Assembly: GCF_022763245.1 (NCBI RefSeq) | Contig: NZ_JALEGV010000041.1 | Coordinates: 1-64,000, forward strand | DNA length: 64,000 nt | Reading direction: 5' to 3' | From: Oricola sp. | GTDB lineage: Bacteria; Pseudomonadota; Alphaproteobacteria; Rhizobiales; Rhizobiaceae | Shown here: piece after piece, positions 28,081 through 35,943 of the stretch | Numbering within the stretch: the first letter of the stretch is position 1 | Layout: each line of letters starts with the position of its first letter | Made by a program: the position numbers and the translations under genes | Notes under the pieces: generated by a model | Database searches by the model: none | Told to the model about the DNA's origin: nothing | What the model saw: the letters and a program-made list of their open reading frames with translations, nothing else

Positions 28081-29580
28081 CTATTCTGCGGCAACCAGCA
28101 GGCGACGCAGGATCTTTCCGACCGGCGATTTCGGCAGCTCTTCCACGAAGACATAGTCGCGCGGGCGTTTGAAATCGGCCAGATCGGACTGGCGACACCA
28201 GGCGTCAAGCTCCTGCGGACTGACCGTCCCGGCCGCCGTGACATAAGCCGCGACCCGTTGGCCGAGCCGCTCGTCAGGTTGACCAACAACAACGACGTCC
28301 AACACCCCCGGATGCAACGAGATCACGGATTCGATCTCGGTGGGCAGGATATTCTCGCCGCCCGAAATGATCATGTCATCGATCCGGCCGGTAACGAAAA
28401 GATTACCCTCGGCATCGAGATAGCCGACATCGCCGGTAAGGTACCATCCGTCCCTGATCGCCTTGGCGTCGGCGTCCGGACGATACCAATATCCGCTGAA
28501 CGCCTCGTCGCTCGAAAGCCGCGCGACGATCTGGCCCGGTTCGCCTATTGCCACATCATCATCGACGCCGTCCGCGTCCAAGGGAACCAGCCTGATCTCC
28601 GAATTGATCCCAGCCCGACCCGCGGAGGGGGGGGTTTTGGGGGCGTGTCGGTTGGTGGTGAAGGTGTAGATCTCGGTCGAGCCGTAGTGGTTGACGAAGA
28701 GGTCGGGCGAGAACGCCGCGTCGAGCCGGGCGAGCAGGCTGGCGGTCATCGGCGCGCCGGCGAAGCCGAGCTTGCGCACGCTGGTGATGTCGGTGGCGGC
28801 GAAGGAGGGATGCGCGAGCATGTCGTGATAGAGCGTCGGCACGAGGTAGAGCGCCGTCAGCCGGTGCCGCGCGATCAGCTCGAGCGACTGGCCGGCGTCG
28901 AACTTGTGCTGGCAGACGAAGAGCCCGTTGGTCAGCGCCATGGCGAGAAGCGAGCGCACGCCCATCGTGTGGTAGAGCGGCATGATGCCGAGCGTCGCCT
29001 CGCCGGAAAGATAGGCGTTCTGCGCGACATGGGCGAGCCCCGCCGCCCGTTCGGCTTGGTGGCTGCGCGGCACGCCCTTGCCCGGCCCGGTCGTGCCCGA
29101 CGTGTAGAGCAGGACCGACAGCCTGTCGGCGCTGGCGCGCGGCAGCCCGGCAGCCGGCGGCAGGGCGGACACCCGGTCGAGAAAGGCCTCGCCCTGGTCG
29201 ATGGCGACGGTCGGCAGGCCGCCGGCCAGTTCGCTCGCCGCGACCGCATCGGCCGCCGCGCCGCAATGGATGATGGCGCGCGCGCCGCTGTCGCGGAGGA
29301 AGAAGTCCAGCTCGCCGGGCTTCACCCGCCAGTTGACCGGTGTGAAGATGACGTCGGCGAGCTGCGTCGCCCAATAGGCGAGCGCGGTCTCGATGCGGTT
29401 CTGCATGACGACGAGCAGCCGGTCGCCGGCCTGCAGGCCCAGCCCGTCGAGCAGCGTCACCGCCCGCGTGGCCAGCTCCGCCAGTTCGCCATAGGTAAGC
29501 GTCTGCTCACCATCGACCAGCGCCAGGGATGAACGGTCGCGCGCCGCCGCGGCCAGAAGCGTCCGCCCGATGTCAAACAT
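28081..29580 (-). CDS. AMP-dependent acyl-CoA synthetase, (halo)benzoate-ligase-like
   Basis: 499 residues. LLYTSGTTGPGKGVPRSH is the phosphate loop, HYGSTEI the adenylate motif, LTGDVG the hinge-region Asp, and SPVGKILRR the C-terminal catalytic Lys. Overall sequence resembles 4-chlorobenzoate/benzoate-type CoA ligases. It lies 57 bases after the M42 peptidase gene, so it may be the last gene of the modified-peptide operon (for example acylating the peptide). Equally it may be the partner of the convergent BenE gene. A C8 run with nearby C5 and A4 runs (minus strand, 28627-28643) lies inside the frame. Confidence 0.85.
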   Translation of the reverse strand: MFDIGRTLLAAAARDRSSLALVDGEQTLTYGELAELATRAVTLLDGLGLQAGDRLLVVMQNRIETALAYWATQLADVIFTPVNWRVKPGELDFFLRDSGARAIIHCGAAADAVAASELAGGLPTVAIDQGEAFLDRVSALPPAAGLPRASADRLSVLLYTSGTTGPGKGVPRSHQAERAAGLAHVAQNAYLSGEATLGIMPLYHTMGVRSLLAMALTNGLFVCQHKFDAGQSLELIARHRLTALYLVPTLYHDMLAHPSFAATDITSVRKLGFAGAPMTASLLARLDAAFSPDLFVNHYGSTEIYTFTTNRHAPKTPPSAGRAGINSEIRLVPLDADGVDDDVAIGEPGQIVARLSSDEAFSGYWYRPDADAKAIRDGWYLTGDVGYLDAEGNLFVTGRIDDMIISGGENILPTEIESVISLHPGVLDVVVVGQPDERLGQRVAAYVTAAGTVSPQELDAWCRQSDLADFKRPRDYVFVEELPKSPVGKILRRLLVAAE

Positions 29581-29637
29581 GGAACCACCTCTCCGATTGA
29601 AACCCGTCGCCCCGACCCATGCGTTTCGTTGCCGCCA

Positions 29638-30687
29638 TCACAGCGACCCCAGATAGGCGGCGAGGAGCGCCGGATAGGAGGCGAGATCGTCGACATGCAC
29701 CAGCTCGGTCGCGGTGTGCAGATGCTTGACCGGGCAACTGAGAACGATGGTGCGCACGCCGCCGCGCGCCCGCTGGATCAGCGCCCCGTCCTGGCCGCCG
29801 CCGAGCATGAGGCTGCGCTGGCACTTGATGCCCTGCTGCTGCGCGACGCGCTCCATGTCGCGCACCAGGCCCATGTCGCTCAGCGTCGAGGAATCGGCCA
29901 CCTGCAGCGCGACACCCTTGCCGGCCTCCGTGACGTGGTTTTCCTCCTCCACGCCCGGCACCTCGCAGCACACGGTCGTGTCGCAGGAAATGCCGATGTC
30001 GGCCTCCGCGGCGAAGGCCACCGGCCCCGCTCCGCGCGAGCCGAGCTCCTCCTGCGCGGTCCAGGCGCAATTGATCTCGCAATCGTGGTACTGCAACGCC
30101 TCCATGGCGCGCAGCAGCGCCCAGCAGCCGACGCGATTGTCGAGCCCGCCTCCGGCGACATAGCGGCCGAGCCGATGGAACGGACCATCCAGGACCACCA
30201 TGTCCCCCTTGGCGATCCGGGCCCTCGCCTCGTCCGGCGCAAGCCCGGTATCGACATAGAAGGTCTCTAGCTCCGGGATCTTCTTCAGGTCTTCCGGCGG
30301 CGCGGTGTGGATCGGCCGTCCGGGCGGGTTCATCACGCCGGGGATCGTCTCGCCGCCCGCCGTCACCACCTGGACGCGATGCGCGAACAGGGTGCGCGGG
30401 TCGAAGGCGCCGACGGGGTGAAGCCGCAGATAGCCTTCCTTTGAGACATGCGAGACCAGGAAGCCGATCTGGTCCATGTGGGCGGCCAGCAGCACGCGCC
30501 GGGGCGTTGCGACGGTGCCGCCGTCGCGCGGCCGCGGCCGGCGGATGCAGACCAGCGAGCCGAGCGTGTCGGTCGCGATCTCGTCGAAGACCCCGGCCTG
30601 GCGCGCATGCGCCTCGATGACGTCGCGGATCGCGCCTTCCCGGCCAGGCACGCCCGGCGTGTTCACAAGTCTTTCCAAGAGATCCAT
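29638..30687 (-). CDS. M42-family metallopeptidase (aminopeptidase)
   Basis: 349 residues. AAHMDQIG supplies the first metal ligands (His 70, Asp 72). GGGLDNRVGCW, AQEELGSRG, ISCDTT and PVKHLHTATELV supply the remaining ligands and the catalytic Glu, all conserved as in active M42 peptidases (tetrahedral, cytosolic, two metals). These trim peptides from the N terminus. Located 31 bases after the beta-lactamase-like gene of the peptide cluster, it could remove leader residues from the modified precursors, which is inference. Confidence 0.9.
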   Translation of the reverse strand: MDLLERLVNTPGVPGREGAIRDVIEAHARQAGVFDEIATDTLGSLVCIRRPRPRDGGTVATPRRVLLAAHMDQIGFLVSHVSKEGYLRLHPVGAFDPRTLFAHRVQVVTAGGETIPGVMNPPGRPIHTAPPEDLKKIPELETFYVDTGLAPDEARARIAKGDMVVLDGPFHRLGRYVAGGGLDNRVGCWALLRAMEALQYHDCEINCAWTAQEELGSRGAGPVAFAAEADIGISCDTTVCCEVPGVEEENHVTEAGKGVALQVADSSTLSDMGLVRDMERVAQQQGIKCQRSLMLGGGQDGALIQRARGGVRTIVLSCPVKHLHTATELVHVDDLASYPALLAAYLGSL

Positions 30688-30718
30688 GGTTTCACCTGCC
30701 GATCCGGCGTTTCCCTCG

Positions 30719-32149
30719 TTACCTGGCGGTCATCCCGGCGCGCGGCAGATAGGCCCGGCCTTCCTCCGCTTCCGGCACGGTGACGCCGATCAGTTGCCGC
30801 GCCTTCAGCACGGGCGCCCGCATGCTCAGGTCGTTGCACAGCACGACGATGACCCAACCCTGCGGATCGAGCGTCATGTCGAGGTTGGAACTGGCGCCGA
30901 TCAGCCCGCCGCTGTGGCCGTAGAGCGCCCGCTCAGGATGGATGGCGAAGCCGTATCCGTAATCCGGCGAATTGAGTTCGGGCTTCGCGGTCGTCATCAG
31001 CTCGGCCATGGCCGGGCTGACGAGTTGTCCCGCCTTGAAGGCCTCGGCAAAGCGGAAAATGTCGCGCGCCGGCGCATAGCCGCAACCCGCCGGCCCGCCG
31101 CGCACGGCGCCCTCGAAGAGGCTGTTATACATGCGCGGCCCCTTCGCGCTCCACACCTTGTGGTAGCCGACGGCGGTGTTCTCGTTGACGTAGTCGAGCT
31201 CGAAGAAGCCGGAGGCGTCCATCCCGGCGCGGCGCAGAACTGCGTCCTCGACATGCTCGAAATAGTCGCGCCCGGTGACGATCTCGATGATCCTGCCGAG
31301 CAGCACCATGCCGACATTGGAGTATTTCCAGCGCTCGCCGGGCGCGAAGGAAGGCTTGTAGGCGCGGCAGAGTTCCAGATAGTCCTCGACCGTGCGCATG
31401 TCGCGCCGCGACGTGCGGTCGAATTCCGGCACGAAATAATCGCCCAGCCCCGACGTGTGGCTCAACAGGTGCTTGATCGTGATGCGGCCGGCGGCCTCCG
31501 CGTCGGGATAGTCGAGATAGGCGCTGACGGGATCGTCGAACGACACCCGCCCCGCCTCGACGAGCTGGCAGATGGCCACCGCCGTCCAGGATTTGGTCAG
31601 CGACGCGACGTTGAAGCGCGTGTCGATCCTGTTGCCGATCTCGAAATCGCGATTGGCAAGGCCGAACGCGCCCTGCGCGAGGATTTCGCCATGCCGGGCG
31701 GCGAGCACGCAGCCGGAGAAGAGGTCGGCCTCGGCGAGCGTGCGGGCGTAGGCCACGATCGCCTCGGCCGCGACCCGGTCTTCGCCGGCATCGTCGATCA
31801 CGGGCAGCGCCGCCCTGCCCAGGAGCACGGCCTCGACAGGGTGATCGTCCGCGTCGGCGATTTCGATGGCGAGCTTCCAGCGCTCGTCCGAACGGGGCTG
31901 CCGCGCCACGGTCTCGAGCGTCAGGGGATGGCTCTCCGTGATCTCGAGGATTTCGAACCCGCCGCGGGCCTTCCAGTCCATAAAGGTGGCGATGCGCTTC
32001 TCGACGGGTTCGCGCCCGGCGTTTTCCGGCGTGTAGTTCGCAGCAACGAACGCGATCACCGTCTCCGGCGTCGCCGTTTCGACGGCTACAAGAAATTCGG
32101 AGAGCCGGCGGCCGGCCGGCGTGTCCGGAAGGACGGTCCCATGCCTCAT
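30719..32149 (-). CDS. Serine hydrolase, class C beta-lactamase-like
   Basis: 476 residues. An N-terminal extension of about 120 residues precedes the penicillin-binding-type fold. Catalytic motifs: SLTK with Ser 183 and Lys 186, YSN at 276-278, and GHSGG near the C terminus. No signal peptide is seen, so it should be cytoplasmic unless exported otherwise. Its start overlaps the arginase-like gene stop (ATGA, 32146-32149). Family members include peptidases, esterases and amidases; here it may process or detoxify the peptide product. The N-terminal region resembles nothing I can name. Confidence 0.82.
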   Translation of the reverse strand: MRHGTVLPDTPAGRRLSEFLVAVETATPETVIAFVAANYTPENAGREPVEKRIATFMDWKARGGFEILEITESHPLTLETVARQPRSDERWKLAIEIADADDHPVEAVLLGRAALPVIDDAGEDRVAAEAIVAYARTLAEADLFSGCVLAARHGEILAQGAFGLANRDFEIGNRIDTRFNVASLTKSWTAVAICQLVEAGRVSFDDPVSAYLDYPDAEAAGRITIKHLLSHTSGLGDYFVPEFDRTSRRDMRTVEDYLELCRAYKPSFAPGERWKYSNVGMVLLGRIIEIVTGRDYFEHVEDAVLRRAGMDASGFFELDYVNENTAVGYHKVWSAKGPRMYNSLFEGAVRGGPAGCGYAPARDIFRFAEAFKAGQLVSPAMAELMTTAKPELNSPDYGYGFAIHPERALYGHSGGLIGASSNLDMTLDPQGWVIVVLCNDLSMRAPVLKARQLIGVTVPEAEEGRAYLPRAGMTAR

Positions 32150-33210
32150 GGCGAATACTCCGGGCGCAAGCCGCTTGCGCGGCTGCGGGTCAGGCCGATG
32201 CCGGGCTGCATCCGGTCAAACAACCCGTCCCAGTGGCGCGAGGCGCAGAAACCCGGGCTCGTGGCGATCACCCAGCGCTCGACCTTTCGTCCTGCCGCTT
32301 CCAGGGCGGAGAAGAACGCCGTCGCCTTCGCCACGATCTCCGGCGCGCGCGCAGTGTCGCGCGGAAGCGGGGATTGGGCCGGATTGCCGTTGAAATCATT
32401 GATGAAATAATCGAAATCGACATGCACGACGAGGCGGCCGGCCGGCAGGTCCGACAACACTCTGTCGGGATCCGTGCTGGCGAAATAGGTGCCCCTGGAG
32501 CGGCGCGCCGGCACGTCCCACGCGACGGCGGCGAAATCGGTATCGGGCATCAGGGCGTGCGAGACGCTGCCCGGCCCGATGGGCGCCGGTGCGTCGTCGT
32601 CGCGGCTGTTGTTGAGGTGGCGAATGTGCACGGTCCGGCCGGCATGCAAGAGCGGCGTGACGAAGCTGCCGATGCCGATCGCGCCGGACAGGATCGGCGA
32701 CTGCCAGTCCCCGGCTTCGCACGGGTCGAATGTCCGGCCGGTGGAGGGATCGACGAGCCCGCCTGCCCGCCGCGCCAGGAATGTCGGCATCATGTCGGCA
32801 TGATCGTCGAGATGAACGAGGACGAGGGCGTCGTCCGGGCCGGTGCGGCGCAGCGTGTCCGCGATGAAGGCGCCGCTCCAGCAATCCTCGAGGCAGATGC
32901 CGCACGTGCCGGTTGCGACGCGATACAGGCCCGCCCCGGCGAGCCCGCCGCCAATGCCGAGCCTGCCCAGATGGGCCGGCAGGTCCGGATCGAGACGATG
33001 ATAATAGAGATCGGGGCCCTTCAGCCGCAGGCGCGACCGGTCGTCGAACAGCTCGAAACGGGTGTTTCGGAAGAACGTCCGCAGCTCCGCCTCGACCCCG
33101 TCGCCGAGCTCGCGCGCCCGCTCGGCGTCCAGCGGAATGCCCGCCCCCGCCTGGCGGGGATGCCGGGAGGCCTGCTCACCCGGGCGAATGCGCAAATCAT
33201 GCGTCTCCAT
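32146..33210 (-). CDS. Arginase-fold protein, peptide-arginase type (UPF0489-like)
   Basis: 354 residues from the ATG at 33210, which shares its A with the preceding stop (TGATG). VHLDDHADMM gives DxHxD (Asp 135, His 137, Asp 139) and VVHVDFDYF gives DxD (Asp 265, 267): the two metal-binding motifs of the arginase/deacetylase superfamily. The spacing and surroundings recall UPF0489 proteins, whose member OspR converts Arg to ornithine in RiPP precursors. A Cys-rich stretch (CGICLEDC, 103-110) is unusual. Both precursor peptides end in MR followed by one residue, an obvious candidate substrate. The family assignment rests on motifs and context. Confidence 0.65.
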   Translation of the reverse strand: METHDLRIRPGEQASRHPRQAGAGIPLDAERARELGDGVEAELRTFFRNTRFELFDDRSRLRLKGPDLYYHRLDPDLPAHLGRLGIGGGLAGAGLYRVATGTCGICLEDCWSGAFIADTLRRTGPDDALVLVHLDDHADMMPTFLARRAGGLVDPSTGRTFDPCEAGDWQSPILSGAIGIGSFVTPLLHAGRTVHIRHLNNSRDDDAPAPIGPGSVSHALMPDTDFAAVAWDVPARRSRGTYFASTDPDRVLSDLPAGRLVVHVDFDYFINDFNGNPAQSPLPRDTARAPEIVAKATAFFSALEAAGRKVERWVIATSPGFCASRHWDGLFDRMQPGIGLTRSRASGLRPEYSP

Positions 33211-33881
33211 CAATCCGGCCGCCGGTAGCATCCGGTGATGGCGGTCACTGTCTCGCCCGGCTTCAGCCTCGGCCTTTCGTGCCAGAAGCGGGAGCCGGCA
33301 CCAAGCACCAGAGATCCCGCGACCGTCGGGATCCGCAGCCGCGCATGGCCGACGCTTTCGGGTTCCTCGCCATAGACGTTGAGCACAAGCCCCGTGTCCG
33401 GCGCGTCCCGGTCCGGCGAGGTCGCGTGCAGATAGACGATGATCGTCACCTGGCATTGCTCGGCCGGCGAATCCTGGTGCGCGCCGAGATGGTCGTCGCT
33501 GTTGTAGAAGGTGTAGCAGGAGATGTTCTCCGACAGCGTGAAGCGCTGCCCGAAGACGCCTTCCAGAAGCGCCGTCATTTCGGGGCCCTTCAGGAGCGAC
33601 AACGCGTAATCGCCAAGCCCGGCGACACGGGCCCGGTAGCGAAGCGGCGCCTCGTCCCCGGATTCGGCGTGGACCGCGCCGCCGAACTGGGTCTCCGCCT
33701 CGGCGCGCAGCCCGGCCAGCACGTCGCCATGCAGCGACCGCGGCAATTCGCCGAAACCGTAGCGCGTGACGGACGCCTTCATGGCCGCGACCGCGTCGTC
33801 CCCCGTCACGAGAACCGGCGGCGTCGCCGCGGCGTTCGTCAGGGGCCCGGGCGCGCCGGTGTGTGCGTGTGCGTGGGACAT
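33210..33881 (-). CDS. 2-oxoglutarate/Fe(II)-dependent oxygenase
   Basis: 223 residues from the ATG at 33881, which overlaps the radical SAM stop by one base; the longer upstream frame is a shadow. HLGAHQDSP gives the HxD iron ligands (His 135, Asp 137), and RFWHERPRL gives the distal His 201 with Arg 203 and 205 available for 2-oxoglutarate. The N-terminal 25 residues are Ala/His-rich and probably disordered. Small enzymes of this kind hydroxylate peptide side chains in several RiPP pathways. Tight coupling to the SPASM enzyme suggests a shared substrate. Confidence 0.8.
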   Translation of the reverse strand: MSHAHAHTGAPGPLTNAAATPPVLVTGDDAVAAMKASVTRYGFGELPRSLHGDVLAGLRAEAETQFGGAVHAESGDEAPLRYRARVAGLGDYALSLLKGPEMTALLEGVFGQRFTLSENISCYTFYNSDDHLGAHQDSPAEQCQVTIIVYLHATSPDRDAPDTGLVLNVYGEEPESVGHARLRIPTVAGSLVLGAGSRFWHERPRLKPGETVTAITGCYRRPD

Positions 33882-35077
33882 CAGGCGTAGGCGGCTTGTC
33901 TGGAGGTCTTTACGAGATGGTCGTCGACGTCGTCGAGCAGCGCGTCGGTCAGCGCCTTGACGTGGATGACGCATTCCGCGGTCTCGCCCGCTTCGAAGGA
34001 GCCGCCGCCGAGCCGCTGGGTGATCTCGAACCCGCCGCTGCACACGCCGGCGTATTCGCATGTCCGCAGGCAGTGCGCCGTGCTGCTTTCAAAGTCGCCG
34101 ATGATCCTGCGCAGCTTGTCGGAGCGCGCCATCTCGACCAGCGAGGTGTCCTTGATGTTGCCGATGGAAAGGCCGAGCCCGTCGCCATAGGCGTCGGGCA
34201 GCGTGTCGATGGCGAGCCCGGCATAGCAGGTCGTCACGTAACCGTTCACGTCGACGTTGAGCGCCTTCAAGGGGGCGCTCGTTTCCTCCATGTAGCGGCT
34301 GCCGGCATCGCCCGCGCGCAGGATGCGGCCGAGCCCCTGCGTGAAGTTCTGGATGCCGAGCCCGTCCGCCTCCGCCGCGTAGGCGAGCAGCGTGCGGTAG
34401 AAGTCATAGTAGCGCTGGCGGTCGGCGGACCCGTAGGAGAGGTCCGGGCTTTCGCCGTCGCCGCTTGCCAGGATGTTGAAGTGGAAGCCCGAGAGTTCGG
34501 CCCGGCGGGCGTTGAAGAAATCGTAGAACGCGCGCGGATCGGCGAGCGCCTTGTCCGTCACCACGGCGATCACCTTGTAGGGGATGCCGTGGGCGGCCAA
34601 GAGGTCCATGCCGCGCACGACCTTGGCGTGGCTCGCCTTGCCGCCCCAATTGGTGCGGTAGGCGTCGTGCATCTGTTCGGGGCCGTCGCAGCTGACGCCG
34701 ATCTTCATGTGACGGGCGTGGCGGCGAAACAGGTCGCACCACGCCGCGTCGATCAACACGGCATTGGTCTGGATGTCGTAGCGCATCGACACGGCGTCGC
34801 CGACAAGCGCCGTGCGGAGCGCCTCGATCTGCGTGATCGCGCGGTCGTAATAGTCGGGCGGCAGCGTCAGCGGCTCGCCGGAATGCCAGACGACCGTGAC
34901 CTCCCCGGCGGCCAGACCGCTGGTGAAGAGTTCGGTGAAGACGCGCTCGATCAGCTCGGGTTCCATGACCTGCCTGATCCGGCGGCTGGCGGCGCTGAGA
35001 TCGCAATAGGTGCAGTTGAGATTGCAGAAGGGCGTGCCCTGGAGAATGACAAGTTCGATTGGTGCAAGGTCGTTCAT
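33881..35077 (-). CDS. Radical SAM/SPASM peptide maturase
   Basis: 398 residues. ILQGTPFCNLNCTYCDLS carries the CxxxCxxC cluster site (Cys 18, 22, 25), and HSGEPL and QTNAVLI follow as in radical SAM barrels. The C-terminal third is a SPASM domain with Cys in VTTCYAG, CLRTCEYAGVCSGG and ECVIH, so auxiliary iron-sulfur clusters are expected. The opening resembles cyclophane-forming maturases of the GrrM/OscB type, which join an aromatic residue to a neighbouring side chain. No RRE (PqqD-like) domain is fused. The two SAWGPAMR peptides immediately upstream are the natural substrates. Confidence 0.88.
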   Translation of the reverse strand: MNDLAPIELVILQGTPFCNLNCTYCDLSAASRRIRQVMEPELIERVFTELFTSGLAAGEVTVVWHSGEPLTLPPDYYDRAITQIEALRTALVGDAVSMRYDIQTNAVLIDAAWCDLFRRHARHMKIGVSCDGPEQMHDAYRTNWGGKASHAKVVRGMDLLAAHGIPYKVIAVVTDKALADPRAFYDFFNARRAELSGFHFNILASGDGESPDLSYGSADRQRYYDFYRTLLAYAAEADGLGIQNFTQGLGRILRAGDAGSRYMEETSAPLKALNVDVNGYVTTCYAGLAIDTLPDAYGDGLGLSIGNIKDTSLVEMARSDKLRRIIGDFESSTAHCLRTCEYAGVCSGGFEITQRLGGGSFEAGETAECVIHVKALTDALLDDVDDHLVKTSRQAAYA

Positions 35078-35150
35078 CGCGGCGTCTCGTCATCTTCGAA
35101 ATGCGGAAACCGGAGCGCAAGTTCGGTCGCGCCCCGGCGGGACCGATCGG

Positions 35151-35300
35151 TCAGCGGCGCATGGCCGGACCCCAGGCGCTTTCGGTCTTCATGGCGCCCT
35201 CACCGGCGCTTTTCGTCGCCGCATGGGCGGCGAGCGCGCCGCCCTCGGCGGCAATGCGGACCGTCTCGATGCGGTCCGCTATGCTGGTCGTGCGGTTCAT
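35151..35300 (-). CDS. RiPP precursor peptide 2 (C-terminal SAWGPAMRR)
   Basis: 49 residues; AAGGAG lies 7 bases before the ATG at 35300. The N-terminal half has DRIETVRIAAE (9-19), matching RINTVRAAV in precursor 1; a variable Ala/Gly-rich middle follows; the end is SAWGPAMRR (41-49). The shared C-terminal box with the divergent middle is what a core peptide behind a leader looks like. It lies 73 bases upstream of the radical SAM gene. No double-Gly or other standard leader-cleavage site is obvious, although GEGAMK precedes the core. Confidence 0.85.
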   Translation of the reverse strand: MNRTTSIADRIETVRIAAEGGALAAHAATKSAGEGAMKTESAWGPAMRR

Positions 35301-35347
35301 GACAGGTCTCCTTTGCGTTGATGTCAGGCAGGCTGTCTGTCGGCGCG

Positions 35348-35500
35348 TCAGACGCGCATCGCCGGACCCCAGGCACTCGCCGGTTTCGGATCGGCCTCGG
35401 CCGCGCGATTGGTCGTCGTGTGGTCCGACAGATCGCCGCTCATGACAGCGGCCCGAACGGTATTGATGCGTTCATTCAGCTTGGTATTTGCTCGATCCAT
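35348..35500 (-). CDS. RiPP precursor peptide 1 (C-terminal SAWGPAMRV)
   Basis: 50 residues; AGAGGA precedes the ATG at 35500, and a promoter-like sequence lies about 40 bases further up. Leader-like part: ERINTVRAAVMSG (10-22); core-like end: SAWGPAMRV (42-50). It is 47 bases upstream of precursor 2 and probably arose with it by duplication: the leader motif RI.TVR.AA and the eight residues SAWGPAMR are identical or nearly so while the middle differs. An in-frame ATG 87 bases upstream (35587) has no ribosome site. Confidence 0.85.
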   Translation of the reverse strand: MDRANTKLNERINTVRAAVMSGDLSDHTTTNRAAEADPKPASAWGPAMRV

Positions 35501-35943
35501 TTTCAGTTCCTCTGTTGTCGCGAGTGCGAATGCAGTTGAAACGCTAAAGGCGCATGAAGTCGTGTCAAGGCAAAAAGGCCGGGCCAAGAAACTGCCGTAA
35601 CGGCAACTTCAAACCCCGTCCGGCATCACCTCAAACGACCAGTCCCGGACCCGTCGCGCATGTCGAATGTCTCCGTCGAGGACGCGTCGAGCCGGGGCGA
35701 TGAGGCGGAAACAGGGGCTCGTTTCTGTATCATGTCGCGGTCTCCATCGGCGCCTTCGTGGCGGTGACACGGACATCGATAACCGGGTTCGGCCGCGATG
35801 GCCCGTGGCGAAGCCTGACGGTTCTTGACGGGGCGGCGCAAAACCGCGTCAATTCCTGTCCGTCGCACCGTTTCGCCGCTGTGATACGACCCTCCCGGGC
35901 GCCGGCGCCGATCCGCCGGCTTCAGCCAGACGATGGAAACTCC
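35501..35943. other. Divergent intergenic region of the peptide cluster
   Basis: No convincing gene is seen here. It contains a sigma70-like promoter toward the precursors (35541-35568). A perfect 6-base inverted repeat lies just upstream of that (TGCCGT-A-ACGGCA, 35593-35605), and an inverted repeat TTGACG...CGTCAA (35825-35852) lies about 90 bases before the ABC transporter start. Either repeat could be an operator. A 35-codon frame on the minus strand (35626-35733) has GGAGA before its ATG but lacks the SAWGPAMR box, so I do not call it. Confidence 0.5.
35541..35568 (-). promoter_or_regulatory. Candidate sigma70 promoter for the precursor/radical SAM operon
   Basis: On the minus strand TTGACA (complement of 35563-35568) is a perfect -35 box, followed after 16 bases by TAGCGT (complement of 35541-35546) as a weak -10. 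Transcription would begin near 35534, giving a leader of about 34 bases before precursor 1. Confidence 0.5.

Noticed and set aside
28081-29580. Frameshift in the CoA ligase at the C8 tract
   Set aside because: The reading frame continues on both sides with all expected motifs, so the gene is intact as sequenced.
35626-35733. 35-codon minus-strand frame with GGAGA before its ATG, a possible third precursor peptide
   Set aside because: It lacks both the RI.TVR leader motif and the SAWGPAMR box, and it lies upstream of the promoter proposed for the two precursors.
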